A stretch of DNA of 56,913 bases from Leucothrix arctica (GCF_003172895.1 NZ_QGKL01000033.1:1-56913); one strand, 5' to 3'. Shown: positions 8,339 to 16,792, counted from the stretch's first letter. Translations and numbers: made by a program. Notes: generated by a model from the letters alone, not told the origin.

Positions 8339-8940
8339 TAGGGATTAGTCTCTTTACGACGCGAAGCCATCCAAGCAGCAACGCCAAACAAACCAAAGAT
8401 AAACCCTAAACCACCCGTAATATCACGGAAAAACACTTTCTCTTTGTAAGCACGTATTTCTTTTTGCAGTGGACGTACTTGTTGAGCAACCGCGTTACGA
8501 ATGAGGCGTTGGAATTGCTCAGTCGAAATACTACCAATGGTGTCATTCGACACAGTATTGCTTTGAGTGGCAGTTGGTAGCGAAGTACTTATAGACTCAA
8601 CCGCTGTCACATTGGCTGCATCTGCTGATAACTCATTAGCATCTAACACCATTTCTGCAATATGCCCTGCGCCTAAATCCACCTTAAACACATGCTTTTG
8701 TGCACTACTCGCTTCAAATAAGAATATACCTTCAGCTTTTGTCTGTGTTTTACCTAAGGCACTACCTGATTCATCAAACACTTCAACGACCAAACCTGCT
8801 GGCGCCATATCGCCATTAGAAAAGCCTATTTCACCTTCGATCAATAAACCATCTGCATAGACCCCCGACACAACATTATGCGCCAAGGCAGAAGTCATAA
8901 AGCCGACTGACAATAAACAAAACAACATGATGTGTCTCAT
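8338..8940 (-). CDS. NikL/CbiL-like accessory protein of the cobalt ECF transporter
   Basis: This 200-residue protein has an N-terminal signal segment (residues 1-20, ending SALA before HNV). The periplasmic domain is Ig/carboxypeptidase-regulatory-like (VSGVYADGLLIEGEIGFSNG). It then has a helical stretch (EQFQRLIRNAVAQQVRPLQKE), one TM helix near residues 172-190 and a basic tail (SRRKETNP). This is the layout of the NikL/CbiL accessory subunit of NikKLMQO-type transporters, which replaces CbiN. It is distinct from the methyltransferase also called CbiL. One-base TAATG overlaps link it to cbiM upstream and cbiQ downstream. Confidence 0.78.
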   Translation of the reverse strand: MRHIMLFCLLSVGFMTSALAHNVVSGVYADGLLIEGEIGFSNGDMAPAGLVVEVFDESGSALGKTQTKAEGIFLFEASSAQKHVFKVDLGAGHIAEMVLDANELSADAANVTAVESISTSLPTATQSNTVSNDTIGSISTEQFQRLIRNAVAQQVRPLQKEIRAYKEKVFFRDITGGLGFIFGLFGVAAWMASRRKETNP

Positions 8941-9551
8941 TATGACTGCCTCGTTGCGCTAAAAAAGTCTGGCTTCACACGCACTAATAAGTGAACAGCC
9001 GCGGCCGTTACCAAAGCTTCAACAACCATAACAGGCAAATGACTGATCAGCGATAACTTAGCAGCCACTATAAAACCATCGCCCGTCAGCGCCAACGACC
9101 CCGCCACCATAATAGCGGTTAACACAACAGAGCCCGCACCCACAATACCGCCTAATATAGCGGCTTGTTTCGGTTGACTCGTTTGTATCCAATGCCTAAA
9201 ACTAAGCCCCATCACTACCGCAGGCAGTGCGATATTTAACGTATTAACACCCAACACAACTATCCCGCCATAACCAAAGAACACCGCTTGTAATAACAAA
9301 GCGATAAACAATGCTGGAAATGCGGTCCAACCTAACGCTAAACCAATCAAGCCATTCAAAATCAAATGCAAACTAGTTGGCCCGACAGGTACGTGAATGA
9401 GTGACGCGATAAAAAACGTGGCACTCAACATACCCATTTGTGGAATACGATCGAGATCCATACGTTTAATACCGTAGGCAATCCCCGCTAAGGCTGCGAC
9501 AGCTCCACCAATAACAACGGAGTCAGACAATGCACCATCAACAATATGCAT
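8940..9551 (-). CDS. cbiM: Cobalt ECF transporter substrate-binding subunit CbiM
   Basis: This 203-residue integral membrane S component begins MHIVDG. The extreme N-terminal amine and His2 of the mature protein are known to coordinate the metal in CbiM/NikM, and both are present. The conserved SLIHVPVGPTSLHLILNGL segment with its metal-binding histidines is also intact, as is GYGGIVVLGVNTLNIALPAV. The gene starts three bases after the stop of the DUF4198 gene, behind GAGGT. NikM and CbiM cannot be told apart safely by eye; cobalt is inferred from the cobalamin riboswitch and the surrounding corrin genes. Confidence 0.93.
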   Translation of the reverse strand: MHIVDGALSDSVVIGGAVAALAGIAYGIKRMDLDRIPQMGMLSATFFIASLIHVPVGPTSLHLILNGLIGLALGWTAFPALFIALLLQAVFFGYGGIVVLGVNTLNIALPAVVMGLSFRHWIQTSQPKQAAILGGIVGAGSVVLTAIMVAGSLALTGDGFIVAAKLSLISHLPVMVVEALVTAAAVHLLVRVKPDFFSATRQS

Positions 9552-9554
9552 AAC

Positions 9555-10364
9555 TTACCTCAGTTTTTTCAGTTGGTGAGCTTGTATCCAAAGCACTGCA
9601 TCTTGCGATAACAACTTGCTCTTATGTACTTTTTCCTCCCCAACTCCTAAGGCTGCAAACCCCCAGTAGCCTGCATGAGGAAGTCCAAAGAAGAAACGAC
9701 CGTTTTCATCTGTTTTCAAAGTCACTATGCTTAAATTTTCAAAAGGGTATTCAACAAACGCTTTTTCTTCAAACCCATCAGCAGCGGTATTAACTGCATG
9801 ATTCAAATACTCTACTTCGACATCAACCCCAGCTTTAGGATGACCATTTGCCATCACAACACCCGTAAACAAACCACCCGCATAAACACCATAAGGTTGA
9901 GAGTCTGGAATAATCTCTGCAACAGCATTACTTGGCTTGTCCCAGTCAGTGGGTAAACCTCCGACATTGATAATCGTTTTAGTAAACTGCTGAATATAGC
10001 TATCTTCACTCGCTTCAAAGTAAGGCGCTGGTGTTAGGTTAAACACGTAATCGCCGATACCACGAAGTTTGGTCTCCGCTTTATAAGCCGTTGCCGTGCC
10101 CTTCGTGCCTTTCCAATTTAATGCAGTGAGCTCGGAGGTAAGGTCTTTAGTTTTACCTTTATGCGTCACAGTCAATAACTTAGGCGCAGCGATATCCATC
10201 ACAGGGCCGCCATGAGACGGGTGAGTAAAAGGCATACTTAAGGTGATTGGGCCGCCTTTTGAACGGATATAGCCGTCAACTTGCAACATCTGAAAATGTG
10301 CGTGGGCAGTTTGAATACACAGCAGTGCGACTGCACTCGCTGCAAATATTGGTCGTAACGTCAT
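9555..10364 (-). CDS. DUF4198 periplasmic metal-uptake accessory protein (NikK-like)
   Basis: This 269-residue secreted protein has a signal peptide ending AHA before HFQMLQVDG. A histidine directly at the mature N-terminus is a common feature of DUF4198/NikK proteins and could bind metal. The body is DUF4198: MPFTHPSHGGPVMDI near residue 45, GDYVFNLTPAPYFEASEDSY in the middle and TDENGRFFFGLPHAGYWGFA near the end. DUF4198 proteins are the K component of NikKLMQO-type transporters. It is the first gene after the cobalamin riboswitch, with a clear AAGGAGA ribosome binding site, and is followed by cbiM after three bases. I infer delivery or scavenging of Co2+ in the periplasm. Confidence 0.82.
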   Translation of the reverse strand: MTLRPIFAASAVALLCIQTAHAHFQMLQVDGYIRSKGGPITLSMPFTHPSHGGPVMDIAAPKLLTVTHKGKTKDLTSELTALNWKGTKGTATAYKAETKLRGIGDYVFNLTPAPYFEASEDSYIQQFTKTIINVGGLPTDWDKPSNAVAEIIPDSQPYGVYAGGLFTGVVMANGHPKAGVDVEVEYLNHAVNTAADGFEEKAFVEYPFENLSIVTLKTDENGRFFFGLPHAGYWGFAALGVGEEKVHKSKLLSQDAVLWIQAHQLKKLR

Positions 10365-10429
10365 ACTTAGTCTCCTTGTCTTATCCGAATTAATCGAATA
10401 AATAAATCAAGAAGGTGAAATTAGAGGGG

Positions 10430-10472
10430 GTTGCGAATACTTGAGTAATCGCACGGTGTGGCCCTCCGCAAC
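10430..10472 (-). promoter_or_regulatory. Possible expression-platform hairpin of the cobalamin riboswitch
   Basis: Between the aptamer and the first gene, GTTGCG (complement of 10467-10472) can pair with CGCAAC (complement of 10430-10435). One mismatch further out, GGTG can face CCCC. No U-tract follows, so this is not an intrinsic terminator; regulation could act on translation or through an anti-structure. Pairing was judged by eye only. Confidence 0.35.
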
Positions 10473-10486
10473 ACCTGTCTGCTCGC

Positions 10487-10638
10487 TTGATTGGCTGGTA
10501 TCGGACTCTTGGGCTTATCAATCTAAGCACGCAATTACCGTTGCGGGGGCAGTGTTGGCGTTGCTCATACGCAAGCGTATTGGCGCACCATCTTCCCATT
10601 TAACTGACACAAAGTTTCCCTCTGTCAGCACCGATCAA
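10487..10638 (-). promoter_or_regulatory. Cobalamin (B12) riboswitch aptamer
   Basis: Read on the minus strand, every core element of the AdoCbl-type aptamer is present in order. P1 is TTGAT (10634-10638) pairing with ATCAA (10487-10491). Then come GGTGCTGAC, AAATGGGAAGATGGTG, CACTGCC followed by CGCAACGGTAA, and finally the B12-box AGTCCGATACCAGCC. The transcript from the promoter at 10646-10675 would begin at about 10639-10640, right at P1. It sits upstream of the cobalt-uptake operon, so high adenosylcobalamin should shut off cobalt import and, by read-through, the exporter and downstream permeases. The expression platform (10365-10486) has no intrinsic terminator, so control is likely translational or Rho-linked. 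Confidence 0.95.
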
Positions 10639-10645
10639 AGCAGGG

Positions 10646-10675
10646 ACTATATGAGAGGTGTTTGCGGGGTGTCAA
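10646..10675 (-). promoter_or_regulatory. Sigma-70 promoter of the cobalt-uptake operon
   Basis: A perfect -35 (TTGACA, 10670-10675) lies 18 bases from a near-consensus -10 (TATAGT, 10646-10651) on the minus strand. The predicted start point falls about seven bases downstream, where the P1 stem of the cobalamin aptamer begins. That agreement supports both calls. Confidence 0.8.
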
Positions 10676-10799
10676 TCTATTCCCATAAAGTATTGCACAG
10701 CTTATGAAGCAACACCCCGTCAGACGGTAGTCAGGTATTAATCAGTCAGAAAGCTCCCCCCATTTACGATTGCATAAACACCTAATATATAAAATAATA

Positions 10800-12797
10800 A
10801 TGATAATACGGTTTTTCCTACTACTCATCACCACACTTGCTACTCAAATGGCAGGCGCGGCTGCGATTACGCCTTACCTAGAAATGGTGAAAGTATCGAC
10901 CGTAGGCTCTAGCTGGAAAACAGTACCTTTAGATAATAGCTATTCCACGCCCATTATTGCCTGTACCTACAACCTCCCGTCGTCTAGTGACAGCGATGCT
11001 GTTGTTCGTGTTCAAGCAGCCGGCTCTGGGTTTCAAGTTAAAGTCCAAAAACCGATTATGTCTACTGCGGTTACCGCGAGTGATGTTTACTGCACGATCT
11101 CAGAAGAAGGCTCTTACACTTACCCTATAAAGTACGAAGCACATAAAGTCTCATCCGCTAACACTAACTATGGGAGTAACTGGAGCCTTGCCATAATGGA
11201 AAATGTCACAGCCAGTAAAGTGTTGACCTATGACCAACCTGTCGTTATTGGTCAGGTAATGACTTATAACAATGATCACTTTTCAGTATTTTGGTCCACT
11301 AACTGCTCAAGCAGATCAACACCTCCAACCGATGCGGCCGTTTGTGTGGGGAAGCACACTGGGCAAGTCGTACCTGCCACGCCATTTGCAGAAGACTTAG
11401 GCTATATCATTGCTGAAGAAGCTGAGTACTTTATGGAAAGTGCCAATGTCAAAATTGCTCTTGGCGCAGATACCATCTTCGGAGTAGGTAACTCCCCTGA
11501 CACCTATATTTATGACTTAGGCAGAGAATACACTTTAGCAACCGCATCACAGACTGCAGAAGATGGCGGAAATGGTGGTTGGGCTGTTTTATATGGCAGT
11601 AATCCCGTTTCTCAAGACTTAAACTTGGCGGTTGAGGAAGATACAGTCACAGGTGATACCAGCCGTAGGCACACTAGCGAGCAAATGGCTTACTGGGCGA
11701 TAAAGCCTATTAATCACACTAGTCCTCGTGCCAACTTAATCATCAATGAAGTACTTTATAGCGCAGGCACAGGCTTACAAGAATTCGTCGAGCTTTATGC
11801 AACAACCAGTGGCTCTATTGAGAACTATGTTGTTAGCGGTCAAGATGGGGTGTCACAAAACGTTTTATTACCCGAACTAACTGTCGCAGCGGGTGATTAT
11901 GTCATTCTTCATTTTGGGACGGGTTCTGACAACACGATTGGCAATGTACATCACATTTACTCCAACGGTAGCACCGCAGTACTTGCCAACACGGCTGATG
12001 ATGTCGTGCTATTTAAGCCCTCAATATTGGACGTAACCGACCTTCAGTCATTAAACTCTGGCATCATCAATGGTGTCCCTGTTGACTATGTCGCCTATGG
12101 TTCCGGTGGCAGTATTGACCCTGTTCCCACTAGTGAAGCTGGTGTAACCGTTAGCTGGAATGCTGTAGATGGTGCAAGACTTGATGGTACGGCAGCTGGC
12201 CAATCAATTAGTTTGACATTAAATGGTACTGACACTGACACGAGTGTTTGCTGGGAACATACAACAAGCGGTGATGCGAGTGCTTGCCCAGGTTACATCA
12301 TTACCTTTGACCATGACGCTTCTGCTTTCATTAATAGCCAAGGTCAAGATAACAACTTTGCGCCGATACTCGCGCTAGAAAAATCCGTATTAACAATATA
12401 CGACCCATTTAACGGCGCAAGTAACCCGAAGGCAATTCCAGGTAGCGTGCTTGAATATACGATTACTGCAAGCAACAGTGGCCCTGCGCCTGCGGACAGT
12501 AATACCATTCGTATTACAGACATGATTCCGACAGGAACTAAAATTTGTGTAGCAAACAGTGGTTATTGTATACCGCCCTACTTTGTCGACGGCTCGCCTT
12601 CCAGCGGTCTAAGCTTGGGTACAGTCGTTTACTCTACCAATAACGGTAGCACCTACAGCAGTTCAACAAGTGCTGGCGGCGACGGTGTAGACACTAGCGT
12701 CACTCATGTCAGTGCGCCAACAACTGGACAGTTCCAACCTTTAACGGCTGGCGCAGCAAGCTCATTTAGTTTCAAATTCAGAGTGGTGGTTCAGTAG
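10800..12797 (+). CDS. Secreted lamin-tail (LTD) and DUF11 domain protein
   Basis: This is a 665-residue secreted protein from the ATG at 10800, which gives a clean signal peptide (MIIRFFLLLITTLATQMAG, then AAA). An in-frame TTG ten codons earlier is less likely. Residues about 20-90 (WKTVPLDNSYSTPIIACTYN) resemble an H-type-lectin-like beta domain. Residues about 315-430 are a lamin-tail domain: NLIINEVLYSAGTGLQEFVE, then LTVAAGDYVILHFG. The last about 130 residues are DUF11-like (IPGSVLEYTITASNSGPAP). Several scattered cysteines could form disulfides in the periplasm or outside the cell. Such proteins are usually surface or secreted adhesion or nuclease-associated factors; no catalytic residues are seen. 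It is divergent from the riboswitch operon, with about 125 bases between the promoter and its start. Confidence 0.65.
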   Translation: MIIRFFLLLITTLATQMAGAAAITPYLEMVKVSTVGSSWKTVPLDNSYSTPIIACTYNLPSSSDSDAVVRVQAAGSGFQVKVQKPIMSTAVTASDVYCTISEEGSYTYPIKYEAHKVSSANTNYGSNWSLAIMENVTASKVLTYDQPVVIGQVMTYNNDHFSVFWSTNCSSRSTPPTDAAVCVGKHTGQVVPATPFAEDLGYIIAEEAEYFMESANVKIALGADTIFGVGNSPDTYIYDLGREYTLATASQTAEDGGNGGWAVLYGSNPVSQDLNLAVEEDTVTGDTSRRHTSEQMAYWAIKPINHTSPRANLIINEVLYSAGTGLQEFVELYATTSGSIENYVVSGQDGVSQNVLLPELTVAAGDYVILHFGTGSDNTIGNVHHIYSNGSTAVLANTADDVVLFKPSILDVTDLQSLNSGIINGVPVDYVAYGSGGSIDPVPTSEAGVTVSWNAVDGARLDGTAAGQSISLTLNGTDTDTSVCWEHTTSGDASACPGYIITFDHDASAFINSQGQDNNFAPILALEKSVLTIYDPFNGASNPKAIPGSVLEYTITASNSGPAPADSNTIRITDMIPTGTKICVANSGYCIPPYFVDGSPSSGLSLGTVVYSTNNGSTYSSSTSAGGDGVDTSVTHVSAPTTGQFQPLTAGAASSFSFKFRVVVQ

Positions 12798-12879
12798 TAA
12801 AATAGCACCTGCGAAAAACGATTGTTTTTGCAATTCCTCGGGAGTTTCCCTACATTAGCAAGCTTTACCTAGTAGTTGA

Positions 12880-14691
12880 ATGCTGATGTCGGATACTCCC
12901 GCATTTCCCTTTGTTGCCGTCACTGGACAAGCCTTACTCAAACTTGCGTTAACACTAATAACAATTAATCCGTCCATTGGCGGGGTATTGATTAGTGGGC
13001 CTCGTGGTTCCGCAAAAACCACACTGGCTCGTGGCTTGGCACAACTGCTTCCTCAAAAAGGGAAACTAGTCACGCTACCTTTAGGTGCTAGTGAAGAAAT
13101 GCTCATCGGCTCTCTTGATTTGCAACAAGCACTCAGCGACCAACAGGTGAGTTTTAATCCCGGTTTATTAGCTAAAGCACACGATGGCGTGTTGTATGTC
13201 GATGAAGTAAATCTACTGCCCGATGCTTTAGTGGACCAGCTGCTGGACGTTGCGGCCAGCCGCGTTAACATTATTGAACGCGATGGCATTAGCCACCAAC
13301 ACCCTGCTGACTTCTTACTCATTGGCACGATGAACCCTGATGAAGGTGAACTTCGTCCTCAATTACAAGACCGATTTGGCTTGGCGGTTGAGTTAGGTAA
13401 TCAATACAGCATTGATGAGCGAATGGAAATCGTGCAACAGCGCGAAGCATTCGATCAGAACCCTGCTGCATTTATTGCGAAGTATGCTGACTCACAACGC
13501 TCGCTGATCAAACACATTCAATCAGCACAACTCGCTTTATCGAATGTAACTTGTAGTGACGCGTTACGACGCAATATTGCCGAGCGCTGTCATGAAGCAA
13601 ATGTTGACGGGATGCGTGGCGATATTGTTTGGTATCGTGCGGCACTTGCTCATACGGCTTGGCAAGGTCGCAAGCAAGTCACTCTTGAAGATATCGATAC
13701 CGTCGAACCTTTGGTATTGAGTCATCGTCGAAATGACAACGGTAACTCGACGCCCCCTCCACCATCGTCACCTTATTCTAGACCACCTGAAAAACCACCC
13801 GAGCCGCAAAAACAGCAGCCGAAAACACCACCTAAAGATACGCAGCAGAGTAGCTCTCAACAACAGCAATCACAGGGCAGTGATAACAGCAACAATGAGT
13901 CTGACAACTCCGATGATAATGCTGGAGATAATGACTGGGGCGGTTTGCCACCTCAGCAGCAACATTTAGAAACCGTTGAAGCTATACGCTTACCTAGACA
14001 GAAACAGACTTCAAAAATTCGTCCGACTAGCCCAACTTTGAAAGACAAAGTGATGGCTGGAAAACAGAAAGGACAAGCAAAAGGTGGTTCTCGAAATGGT
14101 CGAGCACCCTCACCGAGTGTAAGTTGGTTTAATACCTTAGTTGGTAATATAGCCAAACGTAACGCCCCAACTGACTGGCAATTACATTACAAAAAAGCAC
14201 GGTCAGGAAAAGCTGTTTTACACCTCATACTTCTGGATACTTCCTCTTCAACGTTAGCAGGACAAGCCTTTGCTAAGTCTAAAGGTGCAGTGCTTCAAAT
14301 CGCTGAGCAAGCGTATTTACTACGTGAGCAGTTAGCCGTAATGAGCTTTGGTCATGAGCAAGTAAAATGGTTACTGCCACAAGTTCGCGCCCCCAAACAT
14401 TTACAATCTTTGTTAAATGAAACACCTGCGGGCGGTGGCACACCTATTCGTGATGTCATTATGCAAGCACAACAATATTTACAAGGTGCAGTGGTCAAAA
14501 GCCCTGACTTGGAGATTCAAACTTACGTGCTAACTGATGGCCGCACCACTCAAGACTTTGATGGTTTATCCCTACAAGGACATTGCACAGTGATAGATAC
14601 TGAGCAGTCAGCCGTTAAACGTGGTCGTGGTAAAGCACTGGCCAACGCCATGGGTGCAGACTACTTTCACCTGAACGCTTTAGGAGTTTAA
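12880..14691 (+). CDS. ChlI/ChlD-type fused chelatase subunit (AAA+ plus VWA)
   Basis: This 603-residue protein combines the two accessory subunits of a magnesium-chelatase-type enzyme. The AAA+ part has Walker A GPRGSAKTTLA near residue 40 and Walker B GVLYVDEVNLL near 105. A low-complexity linker rich in Pro, Gln, Ser, Asn and Asp follows at about 290-370. The C-terminal VWA domain carries the MIDAS DTSSS near residue 451 and TDGRTTQD later. It lacks a ChlH partner nearby, whereas cobN lies at the other end of the window. I infer that it energises CobN for cobalt insertion, in place of CobS and CobT. The start is the ATG at 12880; a second ATG two codons on is possible. It begins the rightward cobalamin gene row. 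Confidence 0.85.
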   Translation: MLMSDTPAFPFVAVTGQALLKLALTLITINPSIGGVLISGPRGSAKTTLARGLAQLLPQKGKLVTLPLGASEEMLIGSLDLQQALSDQQVSFNPGLLAKAHDGVLYVDEVNLLPDALVDQLLDVAASRVNIIERDGISHQHPADFLLIGTMNPDEGELRPQLQDRFGLAVELGNQYSIDERMEIVQQREAFDQNPAAFIAKYADSQRSLIKHIQSAQLALSNVTCSDALRRNIAERCHEANVDGMRGDIVWYRAALAHTAWQGRKQVTLEDIDTVEPLVLSHRRNDNGNSTPPPPSSPYSRPPEKPPEPQKQQPKTPPKDTQQSSSQQQQSQGSDNSNNESDNSDDNAGDNDWGGLPPQQQHLETVEAIRLPRQKQTSKIRPTSPTLKDKVMAGKQKGQAKGGSRNGRAPSPSVSWFNTLVGNIAKRNAPTDWQLHYKKARSGKAVLHLILLDTSSSTLAGQAFAKSKGAVLQIAEQAYLLREQLAVMSFGHEQVKWLLPQVRAPKHLQSLLNETPAGGGTPIRDVIMQAQQYLQGAVVKSPDLEIQTYVLTDGRTTQDFDGLSLQGHCTVIDTEQSAVKRGRGKALANAMGADYFHLNALGV

Positions 14692-14693
14692 TT

Positions 14694-14828
14694 ATGGAAG
14701 AACCAAAACAGAACGATACTAAAAAAAGCCCAATGCAAATCATTGCGTACCTTGTTGGTATCGGCATTATATTATTCATCTTGTTTGGTATTGGTTTTAG
14801 CTTATGGGGCATTGTTAATACAATGTGA
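14694..14828 (+). CDS. Small single-TM protein between chelatase and cobO
   Basis: This 44-residue frame has a polar N-terminus (MEEPKQNDTKKSPMQ) and a single hydrophobic helix of about 24 residues (IIAYLVGIGIILFILFGIGF), ending SLWGIVNTM. An ideal ribosome binding site, AGGAG at 14682-14686, lies seven bases before the ATG. The start is two bases after the stop of the chelatase gene, so it is almost certainly translated with it. I do not recognise a family. The glycine-rich helix and the position between two cobalamin genes suggest a membrane tether or small partner for the chelatase or cobalt delivery, which is inference only. Confidence 0.62.
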   Translation: MEEPKQNDTKKSPMQIIAYLVGIGIILFILFGIGFSLWGIVNTM

Positions 14829-14886
14829 TACCCAGTAAACGCACAATAAAACCCACTAATACCTTAGAAAATACTAGGAACACACC

Positions 14887-15492
14887 ATGTTAAGCCCAGA
14901 ACAAAATGCACGCTACGAAGCACGAATGAAGCGTAAAAAAGCCATCGTCGATGAGCGTATTGCTAAAGCAACAGAAGAGCGTGGCGTCTTGATTTTGCTG
15001 AAAGGAAACGGCAAAGGAAAGAGTAGTTCAGCATTAGGAACAATGGCTCGCAGTGTTGGCCATGGCAAAAAGTGTGGTGTGATTCAATTTATAAAAGGCC
15101 GTGATGCAACGGGTGAATTTCTGTTTTTTAAAGATCACCCAATGATTGATTGGCATGTGATGGGACACGGTTTCACATGGGAAACACAAGACCATAACGA
15201 AGACTCACTCGCTGCTGAAAAAGCATGGGCGATTGCCGCAGATATGTTGAATAACCCCGAGTACGGTTTGGTTGTATTTGATGAGATGAGCTACCCGCTA
15301 AAGTATAAAAATATTGCGGTAGAGCCTGTCGTTGAAGCGTTACTAGCACGCCCTGAGATGCAAAATGTGATCATCACTGGCCGCACAATGCCCGATGAGT
15401 TGATTGACATTGCTGATACGATCAGTGATGTGAAGGATGAGCGTCATGCCTTTAGACTAGGTGTGAAAGCTCAAGCTGGGATTGAATACTAA
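14887..15492 (+). CDS. cobO: Cob(I)yrinic acid a,c-diamide adenosyltransferase
   Basis: This 201-residue enzyme of the CobA/CobO/BtuR family attaches the 5'-deoxyadenosyl ligand to cobalt. The phosphate-binding loop LKGNGKGKSSSALG lies near residue 38, followed by VIQFIKGRD and the Walker-B-like LVVFDEMSYPLKY. Then come NVIITGRTMPDELIDIADT and the C-terminal DVKDERHAF...GVKAQAGIEY, all as in BtuR. Length and motifs are normal. The ATG is preceded by TAGGAA. The following cobB gene starts one base after the stop codon. Adenosylation follows cobalt insertion, which fits a gene order of chelatase then cobO. Confidence 0.95.
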   Translation: MLSPEQNARYEARMKRKKAIVDERIAKATEERGVLILLKGNGKGKSSSALGTMARSVGHGKKCGVIQFIKGRDATGEFLFFKDHPMIDWHVMGHGFTWETQDHNEDSLAAEKAWAIAADMLNNPEYGLVVFDEMSYPLKYKNIAVEPVVEALLARPEMQNVIITGRTMPDELIDIADTISDVKDERHAFRLGVKAQAGIEY

Positions 15493-15493
15493 A

Positions 15494-16792
15494 ATGACCG
15501 TCTTATGCCCTGCACTATTTCTCTCAGCCCCTGCGTCTGGCCAAGGTAAAACAACCATAACCGCTGGCTTGTCTCGCTACTTTAAAAACCAAGGTAAAAC
15601 CGTTCGTGTTTTTAAAACAGGCCCGGACTACTTAGACCCACAAATACTCGCGCAAGCATCTGGCGAAGCCGTTGAGCCGCTCGACTTATGGATGGCTGGC
15701 GAAAACGACTGCAAACACAAACTTTATGAAGCGGCCAAAGTCGCTGATCTCATATTAATAGAAGGTGCGATGGGCATGTTTGATGGTGATCCATCAAGTG
15801 CTGACTTAGCAGCAACCTTTGGTATCCCAATTGCTATCGTCATGGATGTTAAAGGCATGGCACAAACAGCCGCTGCACTCGCCTCTGGCTTGGCGAACTT
15901 TCGTAACGACTACCAAGTTGCTGGTTTAATTGTGAATAACTGTGGATCAGAACGTCATTCACAGTTAATACGTGATGCGCTGCCTGAAAGTTTGCCACTC
16001 ATTGCCGCGCTGCCTCGTAACCCAGAAGTTACCTTGCCTGAGCGTCACTTGGGTTTAGTGCAGGCTGCTGAAATACGTGATGAGCTTGAACAATGTATTG
16101 AGCGAGCAGCTGTTTGGATTAAGGATGCGGGGTTAACTGAGTTACCTGCACCTGTCGCTTTCGAACCGACTGAAATCCCTCAACCTAAAAAGTTACTTCA
16201 AGACAGACAAATTGGCATCGCAAAAGATGAAGCATTCTCTTTTATCTATGACGCAAACATAGAGCTACTTGAAGCGATGGGCGCTGAGTGTCATTACTTC
16301 TCACCTATTCATGACAGCTATTTACCTGAAGTTGATGCCCTGTGGTTTCCCGGCGGCTACCCTGAGTTACATGCGACAAAGCTTGCTGAAAATGACTCAA
16401 TGGCGATCGCTATTCGTGAGTTTTTCGAAGCGGATAAAACCATTTTAGCTGAGTGTGGTGGCTTCCTTTACACCATGGAAACACTGACCGATTTGGAAGG
16501 AAACATTTACCCTATGTTAGGGCTGATGCAAGGTCATGGCGCAATGCGCGGACGCAGTGGTTGCCAAGGTATGCAAACAGCGGTGCTTCCTGAAGGTGAC
16601 GTTCGAGCACATGCTCACCATCGCTCCAGAAGTGAAAGTACACCCGAGCCAATTGGCCACGGTAGGCGCCAACGACATCCCGCACCTGGCGAAGCTATTT
16701 ATCGCGAACGTGGTTTAACCGCGACTTACTTACATTTATTTTTCCCGTCAAATGCAGAAGCTGTCGCGAGTATGTTTTCCGCTCAAGACTAA
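15494..16792 (+). CDS. cobB: Cobyrinate a,c-diamide synthase (CobB/CbiA)
   Basis: This 432-residue two-domain amidotransferase amidates the a and c side chains using glutamine and ATP. The N-terminal synthetase domain has the P-loop SAPASGQGKTTITAGL followed by FKTGPDYLDPQ and LILIEGAMGMFDG. The C-terminal class I glutaminase-like domain has WFPGGYPELHA and the nucleophile in LAECGGFLYTME. The stretch RAHAHHRSRSE...HPAPGEAIYRERGL replaces the commoner 'GHEFHyS' form but is collinear with that region. I first suspected a frameshift there, and the frame is continuous. I start at the ATG at 15494, one base after the cobO stop, rather than at the in-frame TTG inside cobO. Confidence 0.93.
   Translation: MTVLCPALFLSAPASGQGKTTITAGLSRYFKNQGKTVRVFKTGPDYLDPQILAQASGEAVEPLDLWMAGENDCKHKLYEAAKVADLILIEGAMGMFDGDPSSADLAATFGIPIAIVMDVKGMAQTAAALASGLANFRNDYQVAGLIVNNCGSERHSQLIRDALPESLPLIAALPRNPEVTLPERHLGLVQAAEIRDELEQCIERAAVWIKDAGLTELPAPVAFEPTEIPQPKKLLQDRQIGIAKDEAFSFIYDANIELLEAMGAECHYFSPIHDSYLPEVDALWFPGGYPELHATKLAENDSMAIAIREFFEADKTILAECGGFLYTMETLTDLEGNIYPMLGLMQGHGAMRGRSGCQGMQTAVLPEGDVRAHAHHRSRSESTPEPIGHGRRQRHPAPGEAIYRERGLTATYLHLFFPSNAEAVASMFSAQD

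Noticed and set aside
10390-10707. Open frames on both strands between the DUF4198 gene and the secreted protein
   Set aside because: They coincide with the cobalamin riboswitch, its promoter and leader; no ribosome binding sites and no protein-like sequence.
12803-12827. AAAAAC/GTTTTT inverted repeat after the secreted lamin-tail gene as a terminator
   Set aside because: The stem is A/T-only and not followed by a T-tract, so a terminator call is not supported.
16536-16718. Small alternative-frame ORF inside cobB
   Set aside because: Overlaps conserved cobB sequence in another frame with no independent signals.
15482-16792. Suspected frameshift in the C-terminal part of cobB (RAHAHHRSRSE region)
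   Set aside because: The frame is continuous and the region is collinear with the family up to TYLHLFFPSN, so it is a sequence variant, not a frameshift.
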